Assembly: GCF_026151205.1 (NCBI RefSeq)
Contig: NC_087082.1
Location: 15,285,365-15,349,364 of the forward strand
Source: Bolinopsis microptera
Lineage: Eukaryota > Ctenophora > Tentaculata > Lobata > Bolinopsidae
Reading direction: 5' to 3'
Length of the DNA: 64,000 nucleotides
Part shown: positions 11,952 through 23,962 of the stretch, in pieces
Layout of the letters: every line of letters begins with the position of its first letter
Numbering within the stretch: position 1 is the stretch's first letter
Notes under the pieces: model-generated
What the model saw: the letters and a program-made list of their open reading frames with translations, nothing else
Told to the model about the DNA's origin: nothing
The model's database searches: none
Made by a program: the position numbers and the translations under genes

Positions 11952-12946
11952 GAATATTTTGGATATAATCTTCTGTATTTTATTTAAATGATTTAAAGCC
12001 GTCCCATTTTCGCTGTACTGACCCGTGCAGAATTCACTCACGGAAACTTGACCCTCACACGGCATTAACCATTTGGGATATATTTCAGAAACACTCCTCC
12101 CTGTTATTGTTTGTAATTTTGTCATTTTTGACCAGTTTGCATGCTGTTAAATTATAATTGTATGCCTTGGGTATTAATTATTATCTCTTCTCCCTTTCTT
12201 AGAAAACCGGGAAATTTCTCTAGGTTTGCGAGATGTTTTATTCATTTTAAGGGAAACATTCATTCTTACGTATAAAATAGTCCCGCACTTTTTCGTGGAT
12301 TTGAAATCCTCCCATAAATCATAAATGAATCACTGCTAAATTGTTTGCTACACTCTTTCGCACAATGTCAAAAGCAATTAACGAAAAAGCATTGCAGATC
12401 ATCAAGTTTTTGACCGTCCTATTTCTATTGTATGGTTCTTAGATAATTGAGTCATATTTTATTTAAAATAATGTATTATGCATCTGGTTTTTATTGTAGT
12501 TGTTTGATTTACAAGTTCAACAATGAGTCGATTTTGATAATGAGCAAATGCTTTTAAAAAAACAAAATTAATTTATTTAAAAACTACAACACACATCTTA
12601 ACATCTATAACCCATTACCAAAATCAATAACAAAACACTCAAGAACAAAATTGGGATCGTTAAAAGAGATTCAAAGATCGGATACAATTCGTAGATACAT
12701 ATTTCAATTCTCTTCCGGCACAAACAATACCCGACATTTTAAATTCAAAGTTAACAAATTTTATAGGGTCCTCGAATAATCGGTCAGTATCAGTATCATC
12801 TACCTGACCTTACATTATCCAGCACCTGACATTATCGAAATAATTCGATCTGACATATTTTCGGTAAATATTCGTCTAAAACGCATATCTAAATCTGTGT
12901 TCAATTCTTCGAAATATCCTGAAAGACGGACAACAAACCCACGTAT
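11952..12946. other. Intergenic interval between convergent genes
   Basis: This separates the stop of the ANGEL-like gene (+) from the stop of the receptor gene at 12947 (-). It is AT-rich, with no supported ORF. A minus-strand AATAAA is present near 12573 as a candidate poly(A) signal for the receptor gene. Confidence 0.5.
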
Positions 12947-15062
12947 TCAACCGTCCACCAGATTGTACGAGTCACTGACTACCACCTGAGTTCCGTTCAA
13001 ACTTGCAGCCGGTTTTACTTCCTCCTCCAGATTGTACGCCTCAACAGTGTTGTCATTCAGTGGGAAATGGTAGCCTTTCTCCTTTCTCCTACTCTTCTTT
13101 ATAAAGTGTATTAATATGAGAATCGTGGTGATTACCACCAGCCCACCAATACCAATCAAGATCATGATGGGCAGTGTGAATATGTTGCTAGGGGCGTGTT
13201 TCGCTGTCATGGTTACTGGACCGGTTGCTGAGGAGCAGGAGGCTTTGCACTTTACCGAGTCTGTTTCCAGCTGAATAAAGCAGGGGTTAATGTTTAACTC
13301 TATTATATAAGAGAGGAATTACATCCTCTTTGTAAACTTGCCGCAGATTTCAGCCACAGATTTCAACACCTTACGATCTTAGAGGTCAACTTCAAATGAG
13401 AACACTAGATGTAATAATACACCTTTTTTAGGCACTAAATTTTCGTATTATGAGCATGGTCACCGTCACTACACGCCCTATATTGGTCTACGAGCATGCA
13501 ATTACAATCTATACATTCAATAACCGACACCCTGACTCAGCAAGCTCTGTATTATTAACGGGAGTTGTGCTTATACCGTGCAAACCTGGAGCTACTACCC
13601 GATTAATTAACACTAGAGTGCTGAGTGTCAATAAGGTCACGGAGCAGTTTTCTAGAGTAAAGCTAACGGTAATTCCTGGAATAGAACACAGTTATTGACC
13701 ACTTTTAAGTCACATGACAACAACTAAATTGGTTATTGACAACACACTAGCGAAACATTCTTGTATTTCCATAAAGTTGGCGCGGTAGCCATCAATTAAT
13801 TTAGCAAATCGCTGCAACGAGTTATAGAATTAGAAACAAGTCCACAGTTAATTTCAAAACCCCGAAATTTTCAATTCCATTATCCTATTAAATCGTCACA
13901 AAAACCTCCTAGTCACAGCGAGTACTCACAATGAGTGTTGAAGTCTGGTAAACATTGATGGTAGTAGAGTTCTCTAAACCATTTACCCATACACTCATGT
14001 TACACGAAGTATAGATAAGCGGGTCCGCCTCCACGTGGCAAATTATCAATCCGCCGGTATTCCTGCAATAATTGTAATTATTGGAGAATAACATCACCAT
14101 TATTATAATCATCAGCTCTTCCAAAGATAATGGGAATCCAGTTATGTCGTGGCACTATTTACAATTTTCTACAATTGACGGAAAGATTAAACACAATACG
14201 AATACGATATAATGTATAACACCTACGTAAGCACAAGCTCTGCTACATTTACAGCCTCTTCTTCTACCACTATTGGAACCTTTGCAACATTATCACTCTC
14301 AGTCCCTTCCTCAAAAGGTCCTGTCGTCTTGTCCTCAGTGTTTACCATCGGCCTGGGTCGGTTAGCGTCGTCAATCTTTTCAACTTCTACATCTTCCTCT
14401 ATAAAACCATCTTCATCTTCCTTCCCTAGTTTGGAGGACGCTGGTGCTTCTTTATCTTGGTCGGGGATCTCCTCCTTCTTTTCCTCCTCCTCTATCTCGT
14501 CTTCTTCAGCTGGTGCATCATCCACCTCAGGTTCACTAACGTCACCCTCTGGGATGTCTGGTAGTGTTTCGTCTTCGGTAAATGAATCTTCTAAATCCCC
14601 TTCTGCACTTTCATCGTCTGCAGTTTCACCATCTGGCTTGACATCTGTACTTTCACCATATGACTCAATATCTGTACTTTCTGCACCATCTGTCTCAACA
14701 TCTGTACTTTCACCACCTGTCTCAACATCTGTACTTTCACCACCTGTCTCCACATCTGTACTATAACCAGTCTCAACATCTGTACTTTCACCACCTGTCT
14801 CAACATCTGCACTTTCACCACCTGTTTCACTTTCACCTGCTACAGTCTCTTCGGGTCCAGAATCAGGTAAAGGATCAGGTGCAGGATCAGGTAAAGCCTG
14901 GATAACATAGGGCCCTTCACTGGGAATGTCGTCAAAGGACGCCTCTGAGGACAAAGGATTTGTGATCACCCCAAATTCAGAAGGAGTTGTAGGAACCTCT
15001 CCCCCGTCTCCCCTTACTTCCAGTAGTAAGAGCAACACGTGAAGGAGGAGAACAATCCGCAT
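12947..15062 (-). CDS. Single-pass receptor with acidic repeat stalk and Ig-like membrane-proximal domain
   Basis: Exons 15062-14227, 14062-13930 and 13270-12947 join in phases 2 and 0 to give 430 aa. The signal peptide begins MRIVLLLHVLLLLLEVRG. Residues ~20-278 are a low-complexity Asp/Glu/Ser/Thr stalk with about eight 9-residue repeats of the type GGESTDVET. Exon 2 plus the start of exon 3 form a small domain with Cys 287, 299, 331 and 335 (VKCKASC). A TM helix at ~353-379 is followed by a basic stop-transfer (KKSRRKEK) and a 50-residue tail with two YNL motifs but no classical ITAM or ITIM. The start is the first ATG before the hydrophobic core. The C-terminal half matches the neighbouring gene 17290-21068 in intron phases and C-x-A-x-C motif, so the two are paralogues. 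No outer Ig domains are visible. Ligand and signalling are unknown. Confidence 0.75.
14620..14860 (-). repeat. Coding 27-bp tandem repeat in the receptor stalk
   Basis: On the minus strand a 27-bp period encodes nine-residue units like GGESTDVET, with one unit shortened (GYSTDVET) and diverged copies at the ends. Frame and codon pattern are kept, as expected for a translated repeat. Confidence 0.8.
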
Positions 15063-17289
15063 GTGGTCAAGATAAGCGGTCACTAAAAAGGGTACAAAGT
15101 TGTGTTAACCGATCCGGCAGAGGCAAAGAGTTCAAAGAAAAATGTAAGTTATTGGATTACAGTAGTCGTGAGTGCGAGCCCTTGTAAGCCTAATCGGTAC
15201 AATGACCTATCCTGGATCACAGAAGTTTCTGTTTATCAACACAACATCAGCAAAAGTTCAACGTTGACTATCATTCAATACACATATCATTACGAACACA
15301 TTTTCTATTCAGCTGGCCATTAATTAAATTTAGCTGGGTAGGTTCTTAGCCTCATTGAATGTAAGATAGTTTGTAATACTCTAGGAAGTTATTTTTAGCC
15401 CCATAAAGTTGGACCCTGTTCTGCCAGGCACCCTAACAGTACAGGTATCTTAAAATGTAAATGTGATTTGTGATCTCAATCACTCACTTTAACTTTACGT
15501 AAAGCTACGGCACAAAGCACAGAGAGAACAGTTGAGCCGGCACCATGGTATACAATATGACGAGCTGCAGACGAGTAATATATACTTATGACAAGGAAGA
15601 AGAATAAGAGTCAAAGAGTGTCCCAAACTTGATGATGTAAGCTTAGGCAGGAGTGTGTGAATTAGGAATGAATTTCTAATGATACGGAGAAAGTCACGAA
15701 CCACCGCAAACCCGGATATTGTTCCTGACAGTGTCTCCACAGATCATATCATCATGCAAAGTAAGTGTCATGCCAAATTGAGTATGTACAACGAACATAC
15801 TAAACATACCGATCCTAATACGGCCGAAAGAATCCTATCTATTGTACTCCGAAATAGAACTTATCAAATAAATAGAATTACTGTAAGTATAGAACTGTAA
15901 AGTATAAACTGAAAGTATAAAACTGTAAAGTATACAGCTTTAAGGTACAACTGTAAAGTATACAACTTTAAGTATTCAATTTTAAGTGTAACATAATATG
16001 CGACTTAATATAATAATAACATGTGGACTTTACTAAGGTCAAATCTTTAATTAAATCTGAATTGTACACGTTGATATGATGGGTGTTGACGTTAAGTTTC
16101 CTCCCTTACGAATGAGTCATTTACGTAACTTTCCAACCATTACCCACATCTACGGCAGAGTTGTAAATTAATTACGTTAAGCTAAAAGTGGCATCTTTGA
16201 CATTGTGTGTTACTTCATAGTAGAATTAAATAAGAGAACTGTAAGTGCAAGAAGGCAGGAAAACTAGGTTAAATGATGAAGCTTAAAATAGCATGGAAAA
16301 GATTAAACAGATTTGTGATAATGGCTGTTTGTGGAGGTAACTTAATCTACAGTAAAACGTCGAATTCCGGTGTCATTTGCATATAAGAGGTGTCATCGCC
16401 ATTCGCCATTCATTCGGATTATACGGAATTTCATTGGTCGTGAGTTGTAAGTTTTATCGATACTATGAGAAATGAAACCACAATAGTTTTTGTAGTAAAA
16501 TAAATGTTCAGTATAAATATAGTCCACATTAAAATTGCGTAAAATATAAAATTTACTATGTAGTCAATTAGCACTTAAAAAGCTTCACTGGTGGGATCGT
16601 GACTTGAATAATATTTCCAGAATATTATCTAATGTACACATTGTAATGATATATTATTCTACGCTAGTTATAATAGGAATTTAAAATTAACTACTCTCCG
16701 AATAAGGTAACTAAGGGGTTGTGTTGGGGGAAACCATGAACCTTCACTTTAAATTTAAAAACAAGATTAAAATTTCAAAAGAAAAAAAAATAGATTAAAA
16801 CATTCAGCTTAATACTATGAGCAATCAATCTTATTTGATTAAAAATTATCATCGAACTGCTGCAGTCCCATATCATTTCCATTTTATTTCCCACCCTACC
16901 CTGCCCCAAAGATTTGTGTGATTTAATGCATTAACCGAACTATCTGATAAAATCCACTGTTGAACAAATGGATGAGGTCATAGAAACGTCGAAAAGAACA
17001 TTGAACATCAATAATTAAACATCCGAGCACTGATGGCCAGCTGTATTTCGTCCAATCTTGATCTCAACTCAAGATACACCTGACTATTACATATTATTCT
17101 TAAATAAATCATTCTCCTATTTCATTCGGTTCATTTCAGTTTCAAGCATGCTGATATAGGCATCACAATGTCCAGTTCTCTGATATCAAAGTTGATCATC
17201 ACAGTACGGACAAACTCAACAAACAAGCAGCGTGGGATCAAGCGAACATGTGTCGGAAAAGAGCTGATAATATCTAGTTCCAGAATGTT
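15063..17289. other. Interval between the two receptor genes
   Basis: This is the promoter side of the downstream receptor and the 3' flank of the upstream one. It is AT-rich with short TATAAACTGTAAAG-type repeats (about 15895-15985). A minus-strand AATAAA-like signal lies near 16885. I see no supported gene. ORFs at 15495-15740 (-) and 15679-15900 (+) have no recognisable features. Confidence 0.45.
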
Positions 17290-20200
17290 CTATATCCTAA
17301 GGAATGGTTTCTGATTATAGTTATTGGAGGCTCCACTCGAGGATATATCATCTTTGCTCCTCATATCTATCTTATTGTTGGTGCGGGCGAAGTTGGGGTC
17401 GACGAAGCTGTCATCCAGGCTGCCTTCGTCCATATCTCTAAACTCCTTGACATCAGCATCATCACCATCTACCTCTTCAATAGGAACATCCGCCTGCACA
17501 CCTGATAACCGGTAACTGCTCAGCTTGTTGGTATCTACCGCAAAGTTCTTTTTCAACCGCATGTTGATCTGATAGCCGTACTTTTCTTTGAATCCGAACT
17601 TGTGCCAAAGGACACAGCAAAGAATGATGATGATGATGAGGATGATGAGGATGATACAGAAGATCACCATTATGTAGAGGGTTCTGTTGATCTCCATGTC
17701 TGTGACTGGTAGGGTTATGAAATCTTCTCCGATTTGACAGGCTGCTTCACATCGTACTTGTTGGATGTTTATCTGTAAAACAGTTCTGGTGAGCTTACGC
17801 TACTGATTATTAATAATAATTAATGATATGAAATATGTCACCCTCGTGGCACTTAACACAATTAGTCCGGATCTACATGTACCTAGTACCTAATAATTTG
17901 CTAATACCTATCTACATTAAATCACTCCGAATTAATTAAAACATCATCACTAATTATAATCTCCTTATCTTTACCCACCTTTCCATACGGATGTTCAAGT
18001 ACGGGGGAAAGACCTTCAGCAACTTTCTTATCTTTAAAGAAGATAGTGAGTGCGCATCTTCCTTGCGTGTCTGAGTTGGTGCAGACCACCTTCTTTCCCT
18101 TGAACCTGGCACAGAATGCTTGTTAAGTTATCAGCGGGCACAACTTTATTAAAGGTACTCTATATGGTATACTCTCTGGTACACGATATGGCACACTCTA
18201 TGGTACACACTATGGTACACGCTATGGTACACTCTCTGGTACATGCTATGGTACTTAAGAGTGTTTGCGAGAGTAATCGTGAGTAGTTATTACGAGTTGT
18301 AAATAGTAGTATTAAGCATTTAGGGGTTGTTAAAAGTAATTGAAAGTAATAGAGAATATCAAGGTGACTAATATGGTAGTCAAGAGTATAATCACGAATA
18401 ATAAAGAGTTGTTACAGCTACTTACTCTACTGCTACCCTAGCAACTGCTACCCTAGCAACTGTTAACATGGTAACTACTACTTACTCTACGGTGGTCTGT
18501 GGTCGTGTCTCCGAGATGAAAGTAAAGTGGTTCGTGTTGTTACACATGAAGACAGAATCTGCAGTTATCTAAGGGGGATGCTATGGTTAGTAGTGTTATA
18601 GTGTTCTGTGTTATGTGTTAATGTGTTAGTGTTAATGTGTTAGTGTTAATGTGTTAGTGTTAATGTGTTAGTGTTAATGTGTTAGTGTGTGTTATGTGTT
18701 AATGTGTTAGTGTTATGGTACACCTGGAAACATATTTCCAACCTTGACACCCGTTACTAGAACTATGGTATATATATATTATATTTTGGTAAGGTGTAAG
18801 GACCGACATTTTTACAATATTTCTTGTTAGGGAGGCTGTTTAACACTCGAGATGAAACTAACCTTTCTTTCTTTGATTGGATATATGGCCTGCTGTCGGC
18901 CGACCATGTAGAATATGGAACTTTTGTAAGGTCCTGTCATTTTCTCCAATATTTTAGTTTCTTCCCTTACCTGGAAAAACAAAGAGTGTGATTAAAAATA
19001 ACACGAAATTATGACTGTCTTTGAAATCTGAGTTTTGTAACCCCAGATTGACAAACCAACACTTAATATGAAAGATTAAGAGTAACAATAAGCTATAAAG
19101 TGAAGTGAACGTGTAACTCACAACTTTGTCGATGCAGATTACTTTGCTGTTCTGCCAGATGGATGCTTCCTGTGCTTCCTCCTCAGGCCTTTCCTTCACC
19201 AGGTATAAGTATTGTCCGTTACAACCGTATCTTGCTTCGTCTGCGTCCACAAGCTAAGGGACATTTTCCAGATCATTTGTTGATAATATTGTGCGATCAT
19301 CGAAATCTGCACTAAACAAAGAATCGCAGCTTTATTCTACAATCTACAGCACATGACCCATTATGCCCGGAAAGGTCAAAAATCAGTACTTGAAAGTTGA
19401 AACACAAATCCCACCTTGTAAACACTGGTAACTGTAGACTCCGTGTCTACATCATAGAACTGTGCATTTTCTTGCCTGACCCCATTCTTGGTCCAGAATA
19501 TCCTGCTTTTAATCTCCTTGGCTCCCTCACAGTGCAGTTCAGCCCTCCCCTGGGCTACAAGCACCTCAGAGGGAATATACCCCGCTCTGGCGATTTCGAA
19601 CTCAACTGAAAGTGTGGTGGTACTGTTAGGATGCTGTATAGGTGGTGATTATTTTATGCCTTTATGACGTGCAGGTGGTCATGGTGATCATTCGGTGAAA
19701 TATAACATTTACTTTTGAATGTTCGCTTAATGATTGTAGAACAAATAATACATATTTTGAATAATATTGAGGTCCGAAACTCTTAACGGCATGAGACTCT
19801 CACGCCTTAGAGTCCGGACCCCGTGGAAAATAGCGATATTTTTGAAAACCTTAAAATATTTCACTACTATTGATAATGATAAACGTATTACATGCTATAT
19901 AAGGATTAATCATAAAATTATTATTTTGGGAGTAAAGTTTCATCATGCAAATCATTTGATTTGGGTACACAGAATATGCAACAATTAAAAGTCTTTTAAC
20001 TTATTTAATGTGCTATATATGGATACCGAGAGTAGATTACCATGTTACCATGTTACCAGGTTACCAGGTTACCAGGTTACCAGGTTACCAGGTTACCAGG
20101 TTACCAGGTTACCAGGTTACCAGGTTTAACTTATTTAATGTGCTATATATGGATACCGAGAGTAGATTGAAATCAGAAAGATTCTTCAACGTACAATAAT

Positions 20201-21068
20201 TGTACGTTTATAATGTACGTACAATAATTGTACATTTATAATGTACGTACAATTATTGTTCGTCGTACATATAATAAAAGAGGCATTTTCTGGAGATAAA
20301 ACACTCGATAAATCAAGAAAAGGGTAGCTAGCAAATCAAGTATTTCGTGCATTCATGCAGGTAAAGAATAGAGAACAAAGATACTATAAAAATCTCGAGT
20401 CTATAACATGAATCACAGTTGATCATCATGCCAAACATTGAAACAAGACAATTTCAAAAACAAAAAACTTCAGATCAGACAAGATTATTCCAAAAAATAT
20501 ATTGGGGACAATTCCACCGTACATTTCATCGACCAGGATATATTTCCCACGTTTCATGAGTTGCAGTTCAATGTTCATGCAGCAAACAGCCGGTATCATA
20601 GATAACAAGTGCGGTTTTAATACTGTGTTAAACATACTGTTCCTATACTGATGCTATACCTGGCACTAAAGGGACCGATATATCATTAAAGTTATTTAGG
20701 AGTGGTGGATCACCAATTTCGGCAATTTCTTCATCCTCAACGGATGTTTCGGGGTCATTTTGAGCTGAAACTATAGGGATTTTGTAGGCTTTAAAAGAAA
20801 ACTGTAGTCACTGGATAGAATAATGAAAGTGCTACAAATCAATTTTAAAGTAAACGTGGCTTTTTGCCGTAGAATTGCCAACAGCAAAGTGAAAAACCCA
20901 GATAAAATAATCACTCAAAACACCACGCGGCCAAACTGCCAAAGCTTGACAAATCCAAAGCGGTTGCTTGTGGCAGCGCTGCACGTTGGATTGTGCGCTG
21001 CTTGACTTACCTTGTAGATAGCAGAGGGTTTGTAACACCAATAGACTGAAACAAAATCTCCCTAACAT
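17290..21068 (-). CDS. Three-Ig-domain single-pass membrane receptor (8 exons, complete)
   Basis: Exons 21068-21011, 20764-20660, 19605-19415, 19253-19122, 18970-18863, 18568-18486, 18105-17979 and 17772-17290 join with consistent phases to give 428 aa. The signal peptide starts MLGRFCFSLLVLQTLC. A short acidic linker follows. Ig-like 1 (~55-140) has AELHC, IFWTKNG and DADEARYGC, the classic D-x-A-x-Y-x-C. Ig-like 2 (~150-222) has VIC, SIFYMVGRQ and ADSVFMC. Ig-like 3 (~227-290) has VVC, LTIFFKDKK and VRCEAAC. The TM is at ~300-324, followed by a 104-residue tail rich in Asp, Ser and Lys without an ITAM. The first ATG opens the signal peptide. The Ig domains are each split by introns, unlike one-exon-per-domain families. 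It could be a recognition or adhesion receptor; similarity to cnidarian histocompatibility (Alr-type) receptors is only a hypothesis. Confidence 0.85.
18170..18250. repeat. Degenerate GGTACAC-CTATGGTACAC repeat in an intron
   Basis: Short units of 14-16 bp (CTATGGTACACG or similar) lie between exons 6 and 7 of the three-Ig receptor gene. Confidence 0.7.
18598..18718. repeat. GTGTTAATGTGTTA minisatellite in an intron
   Basis: About eight copies of a TTAGTGTTAATGTG-type unit lie between exons 5 and 6 of the three-Ig receptor gene. Confidence 0.8.
19996..20168. repeat. TTACCAGG octamer array inside a ~40-bp direct duplication
   Basis: About ten TTACCAGG units (20041-20124) are bracketed by two near-identical copies of a ~41-bp sequence (TTTAACTTATTTAATGTGCT and following bases) at 19996-20037 and 20124-20168. 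It lies in the receptor gene's intron 2. Confidence 0.85.
20190..20262. repeat. Repeated GTACAATAATTGTAC palindromes
   Basis: Two to three copies of an approximately 36-bp unit contain the perfect 15-bp-type palindrome GTACAATAATTGTAC and GTACGTAC. AT-rich cruciform-capable sequence in an intron. Confidence 0.6.
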
Positions 21069-21980
21069 ACCCTCTTCTAAATAATGAGAAATTATCAGAT
21101 TATATGTTTAACATTTTTATTATATATTATCATATATATTATTATATATTATCAGATATGTTTAACATTTTGTCGGATATTTTTAGATCAGATTAATGAA
21201 ATTAATGAAAGATCTCAGTCGCCAATTTCACCTGAAAAATCTTCAAGTAGAAGAAGCTCAATTAAGTAATATAAACATTATACGTATAAAGCCGTAGTAA
21301 ATCCACACGATTTAAATCATCACTCCTAAGTCATAGCTCACGACGAAGTCTCTAGATAGATAATGAATATTCAAACCCACAATTCGTTACAAACCAGTCA
21401 CTTTACTGAGATAACACCAGACAACAAAAGATAAAGAGATAAGGAGTAAAAGGCCTGCCAACAGCACCGCCCAACAACATATTAATGCAGTCATGAGAGG
21501 AGAATCACTAAAAGACTGCAGCTAATACTGGGCACATGCTGCTATAATACGTGATACTATCGTCATGGGCTGGTGTGTGTATTGTATTGTACTAGGTGGA
21601 TGTTAGAGTGTTAGATTAGGTGTAGGGTTGCAGGAGAGAGCTCTTCACAATCCTGAACTCAAACACGCGCTAACGTTCTAATTAAGATTGAGAACTGTGG
21701 GGTCTCATACTTGCGGTCAACTCAATGTGAACTGAAGTGGAGAAATGAGAGTATTGAGACGAGTTTACTAAGGTTAAACAGGGTCGTTAACACCCAGTTA
21801 AAGGCCAGTTAAAGCTCATTAATTTGTGGTGAAGTGCAGGACGGACCGAGCTCTCTGCTCACTCTCTGTCATCAGCAGTAGTCTGTTACCACCTCCCAAT
21901 CTACAGTACACTTCAGTTGTATCCTGCATGAGCTGCTGGGTTGTGGTCTAATGACTCGACTAAACAAACTGGATCCCCAC
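21069..21980. promoter_or_regulatory. 5' flank of the three-Ig receptor gene
   Basis: This is directly upstream of the receptor start codon (minus strand), so the core promoter is expected here. It contains an AT-rich ATATATTAT tract (21117-21160). No convincing TATA or initiator pair was singled out. A plus-strand open stretch (21184-21269) behind a TTTTTAG acceptor could be a terminal exon, but nothing supports it. Confidence 0.3.
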
Positions 21981-21982
21981 AA

Positions 21983-22845
21983 AAATGGCAGCTCACAACG
22001 TGTTTTAGATACGTAAAACGACAGCTCACAACGTGTTTCAGATACGTAAAACGACAGCTCACAACGTGTTTCAGATACGTAAAACGACAGCTCACAACCT
22101 GTTTTAGATACGTAAAACGACAGCTCACAACGTGTTTTAGATACGCAAAACGGCAGCTCACAACGTGTTTTAGATACGTAAAACGACAGCTCACAACGTG
22201 TTTCAGATACGTAAAACGACAGCTCACAACGTGTTTTAGATACGCAAAACGACAGCTCACAACGTGTTTCAGATACGTAAAACGACAGCTCACAACGTGT
22301 TTTAGATACGCAAAACGGCAGCTCACAACGTGTTTTAGATACGCAAACGACAGCTCACAACGTGTTTCAGATACGTAAAACGACAGCTCACAACCTGTTT
22401 TAGATACGTAAAACGACAGCTCACAACGTGTTTCAGATACGTAAAACGACAGCTCACAACGTGTTTTAGATACGCAAAACGACAGCTCACAACCTGTTTC
22501 AGATACGCAAAACGACAGCTCACAACGTGTTTCAGATACGTAAAACGACAGCTCACAACGTGTTTTAGATACGCAAAACGACAGCTCACAACCTGTTTCA
22601 GATACGTAAAACGACAGCTCACAACGTGTTTCAGATACGCAAAACGACAGCTCACAACCTGTTTTAGATACGCAAAACGACAGCTCACAAGGTGTTTTAG
22701 ATACGTAAAACGACAACTCACAACGTGTTTTAGATACGCAAACGACAGCTCACAACGTGTTTTAGATACGTAAAACGACAGCTCACAACCTGTTTTAGAT
22801 ACGTAAAACGACAGCTCACAACGTGTTTCAGATACGCAAAACTAC
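21983..22845. repeat. 33-bp minisatellite, about 26 copies
   Basis: The unit begins CAGCTCACAACGTGTTTTAG and continues ATACGTAAAACGA, with C/G, T/C and CGT/CGC variants. Because 33 is a multiple of 3, long open frames appear on both strands. The presence on both strands and lack of any start context argue against coding. Confidence 0.9.
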
Positions 22846-23184
22846 AACTAACACCCTGATCAGCAGTGTTCTAAAACAGCAGTTTCAGATATTTCTCACG
22901 TTCTACACCAAAAGTACTGAACAGATCATCAAGTATCCCTGCTTGTTTTCAGTTTTCAGACATATAACACAACAACAAGGTATAATTACAGTAGACGACC
23001 AACAGCTGGCAGTGATGAGAGGGTGGGTTGACAGACGATAACGAATATAACTACTACCTGGGAATGTTTGTCAACTCGTGGCAGAACTATTGTGAGTAGT
23101 CATTGTAGTGACCATATGTTGTGTTCTGTAAGCTATTGTGAGTAGTCATTGTAGTGACAATATGTAGTGTTCTGTAAGATAAGT

Positions 23185-23305
23185 AATCGTGAGTAATGTG
23201 TGAGTAATGTGTGAGTAATGTGTGAGTAATGTGTGAGTAATGTGTGAGTAATCGTGAGTAATGTGTGAGTAATCGTGAGTAATGTGTGAGTAATCGTGAG
23301 TAATG
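23185..23305. repeat. GTGTGAGTAAT minisatellite
   Basis: About eleven copies of a 10-11-bp unit GTGTGAGTAAT, with TCGTGAGTAAT variants. Confidence 0.85.
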
Positions 23306-23815
23306 GCCAGTTGCTGTGTCCATTAGTTATGGATGTTTTACTTGGTTTATGCTACGTTTACCTAATCATTATCTCGATCTGGCGGGAGAAATGGCGCTGG
23401 TAACCGATCAGCAGAAAAACTCATGAATACACCAGAACTATACAAAATATTAAGTTCGGGTATATTCTGGACAATATACCAGGACAACACAGTATTACGT
23501 GGGTCTGAGTAGTGCGTAACGAGACCATATACCTGTTTACAGCATCTGAGTAGAGACACAGAAGACTAATGATTACCTCATTACCTCGTGCAGGGTTGTT
23601 ATTGACTACAAACGGTACAGAGTCCATTACCGATAATAAATAATACCGCAAAGTACAGCATATAGTTAGCTAGACGTCTAGATTCTAGAACCAATAATAT
23701 GGACTATACCTTTGTACCAGGATCGCTCTTATCTTACAGAAGTCAGAACCAGAACAATACATGACTGGTGGGGAAACGTTCTAATAACGAAGCGACAGAG
23801 ACACTCGGGAGTAAG

Positions 23816-23962
23816 GAATATATACCAGGAATAAAGGAATATATACCAGGAATAAAGGAATATATACCAGGAATAAAGGAATATATACCAGGAATAAAGG
23901 AATATACACCAAGTATAAAGGAGTATATACCAGGAATAAAGGAATATATACCAGGAATAATA
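23816..23962. repeat. 21-bp minisatellite, about 7 copies
   Basis: The unit contains ATATACCAGGAATAAAGGA. The 21-bp period keeps frames open on both strands (IPGIKEY on plus), again a repeat artefact. Confidence 0.85.

Noticed and set aside
14212-14766. Plus-strand Ser-rich ORF of 184 aa
   Set aside because: Antisense shadow of the acidic stalk exon, which has a signal peptide, in-phase splice sites and downstream TM exon.
21184-21269. Plus-strand open stretch SQSPISPEKSSSRRSSIK behind a TTTTTAG acceptor
   Set aside because: Looks like a terminal exon by composition, but no upstream plus-strand exon exists and it overlaps the receptor gene's promoter side.
21913-22721. ORFs of 267, 145 and 128 aa on both strands
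   Set aside because: The 33-bp period lacks stops on either strand; no start context, splice or signal features.
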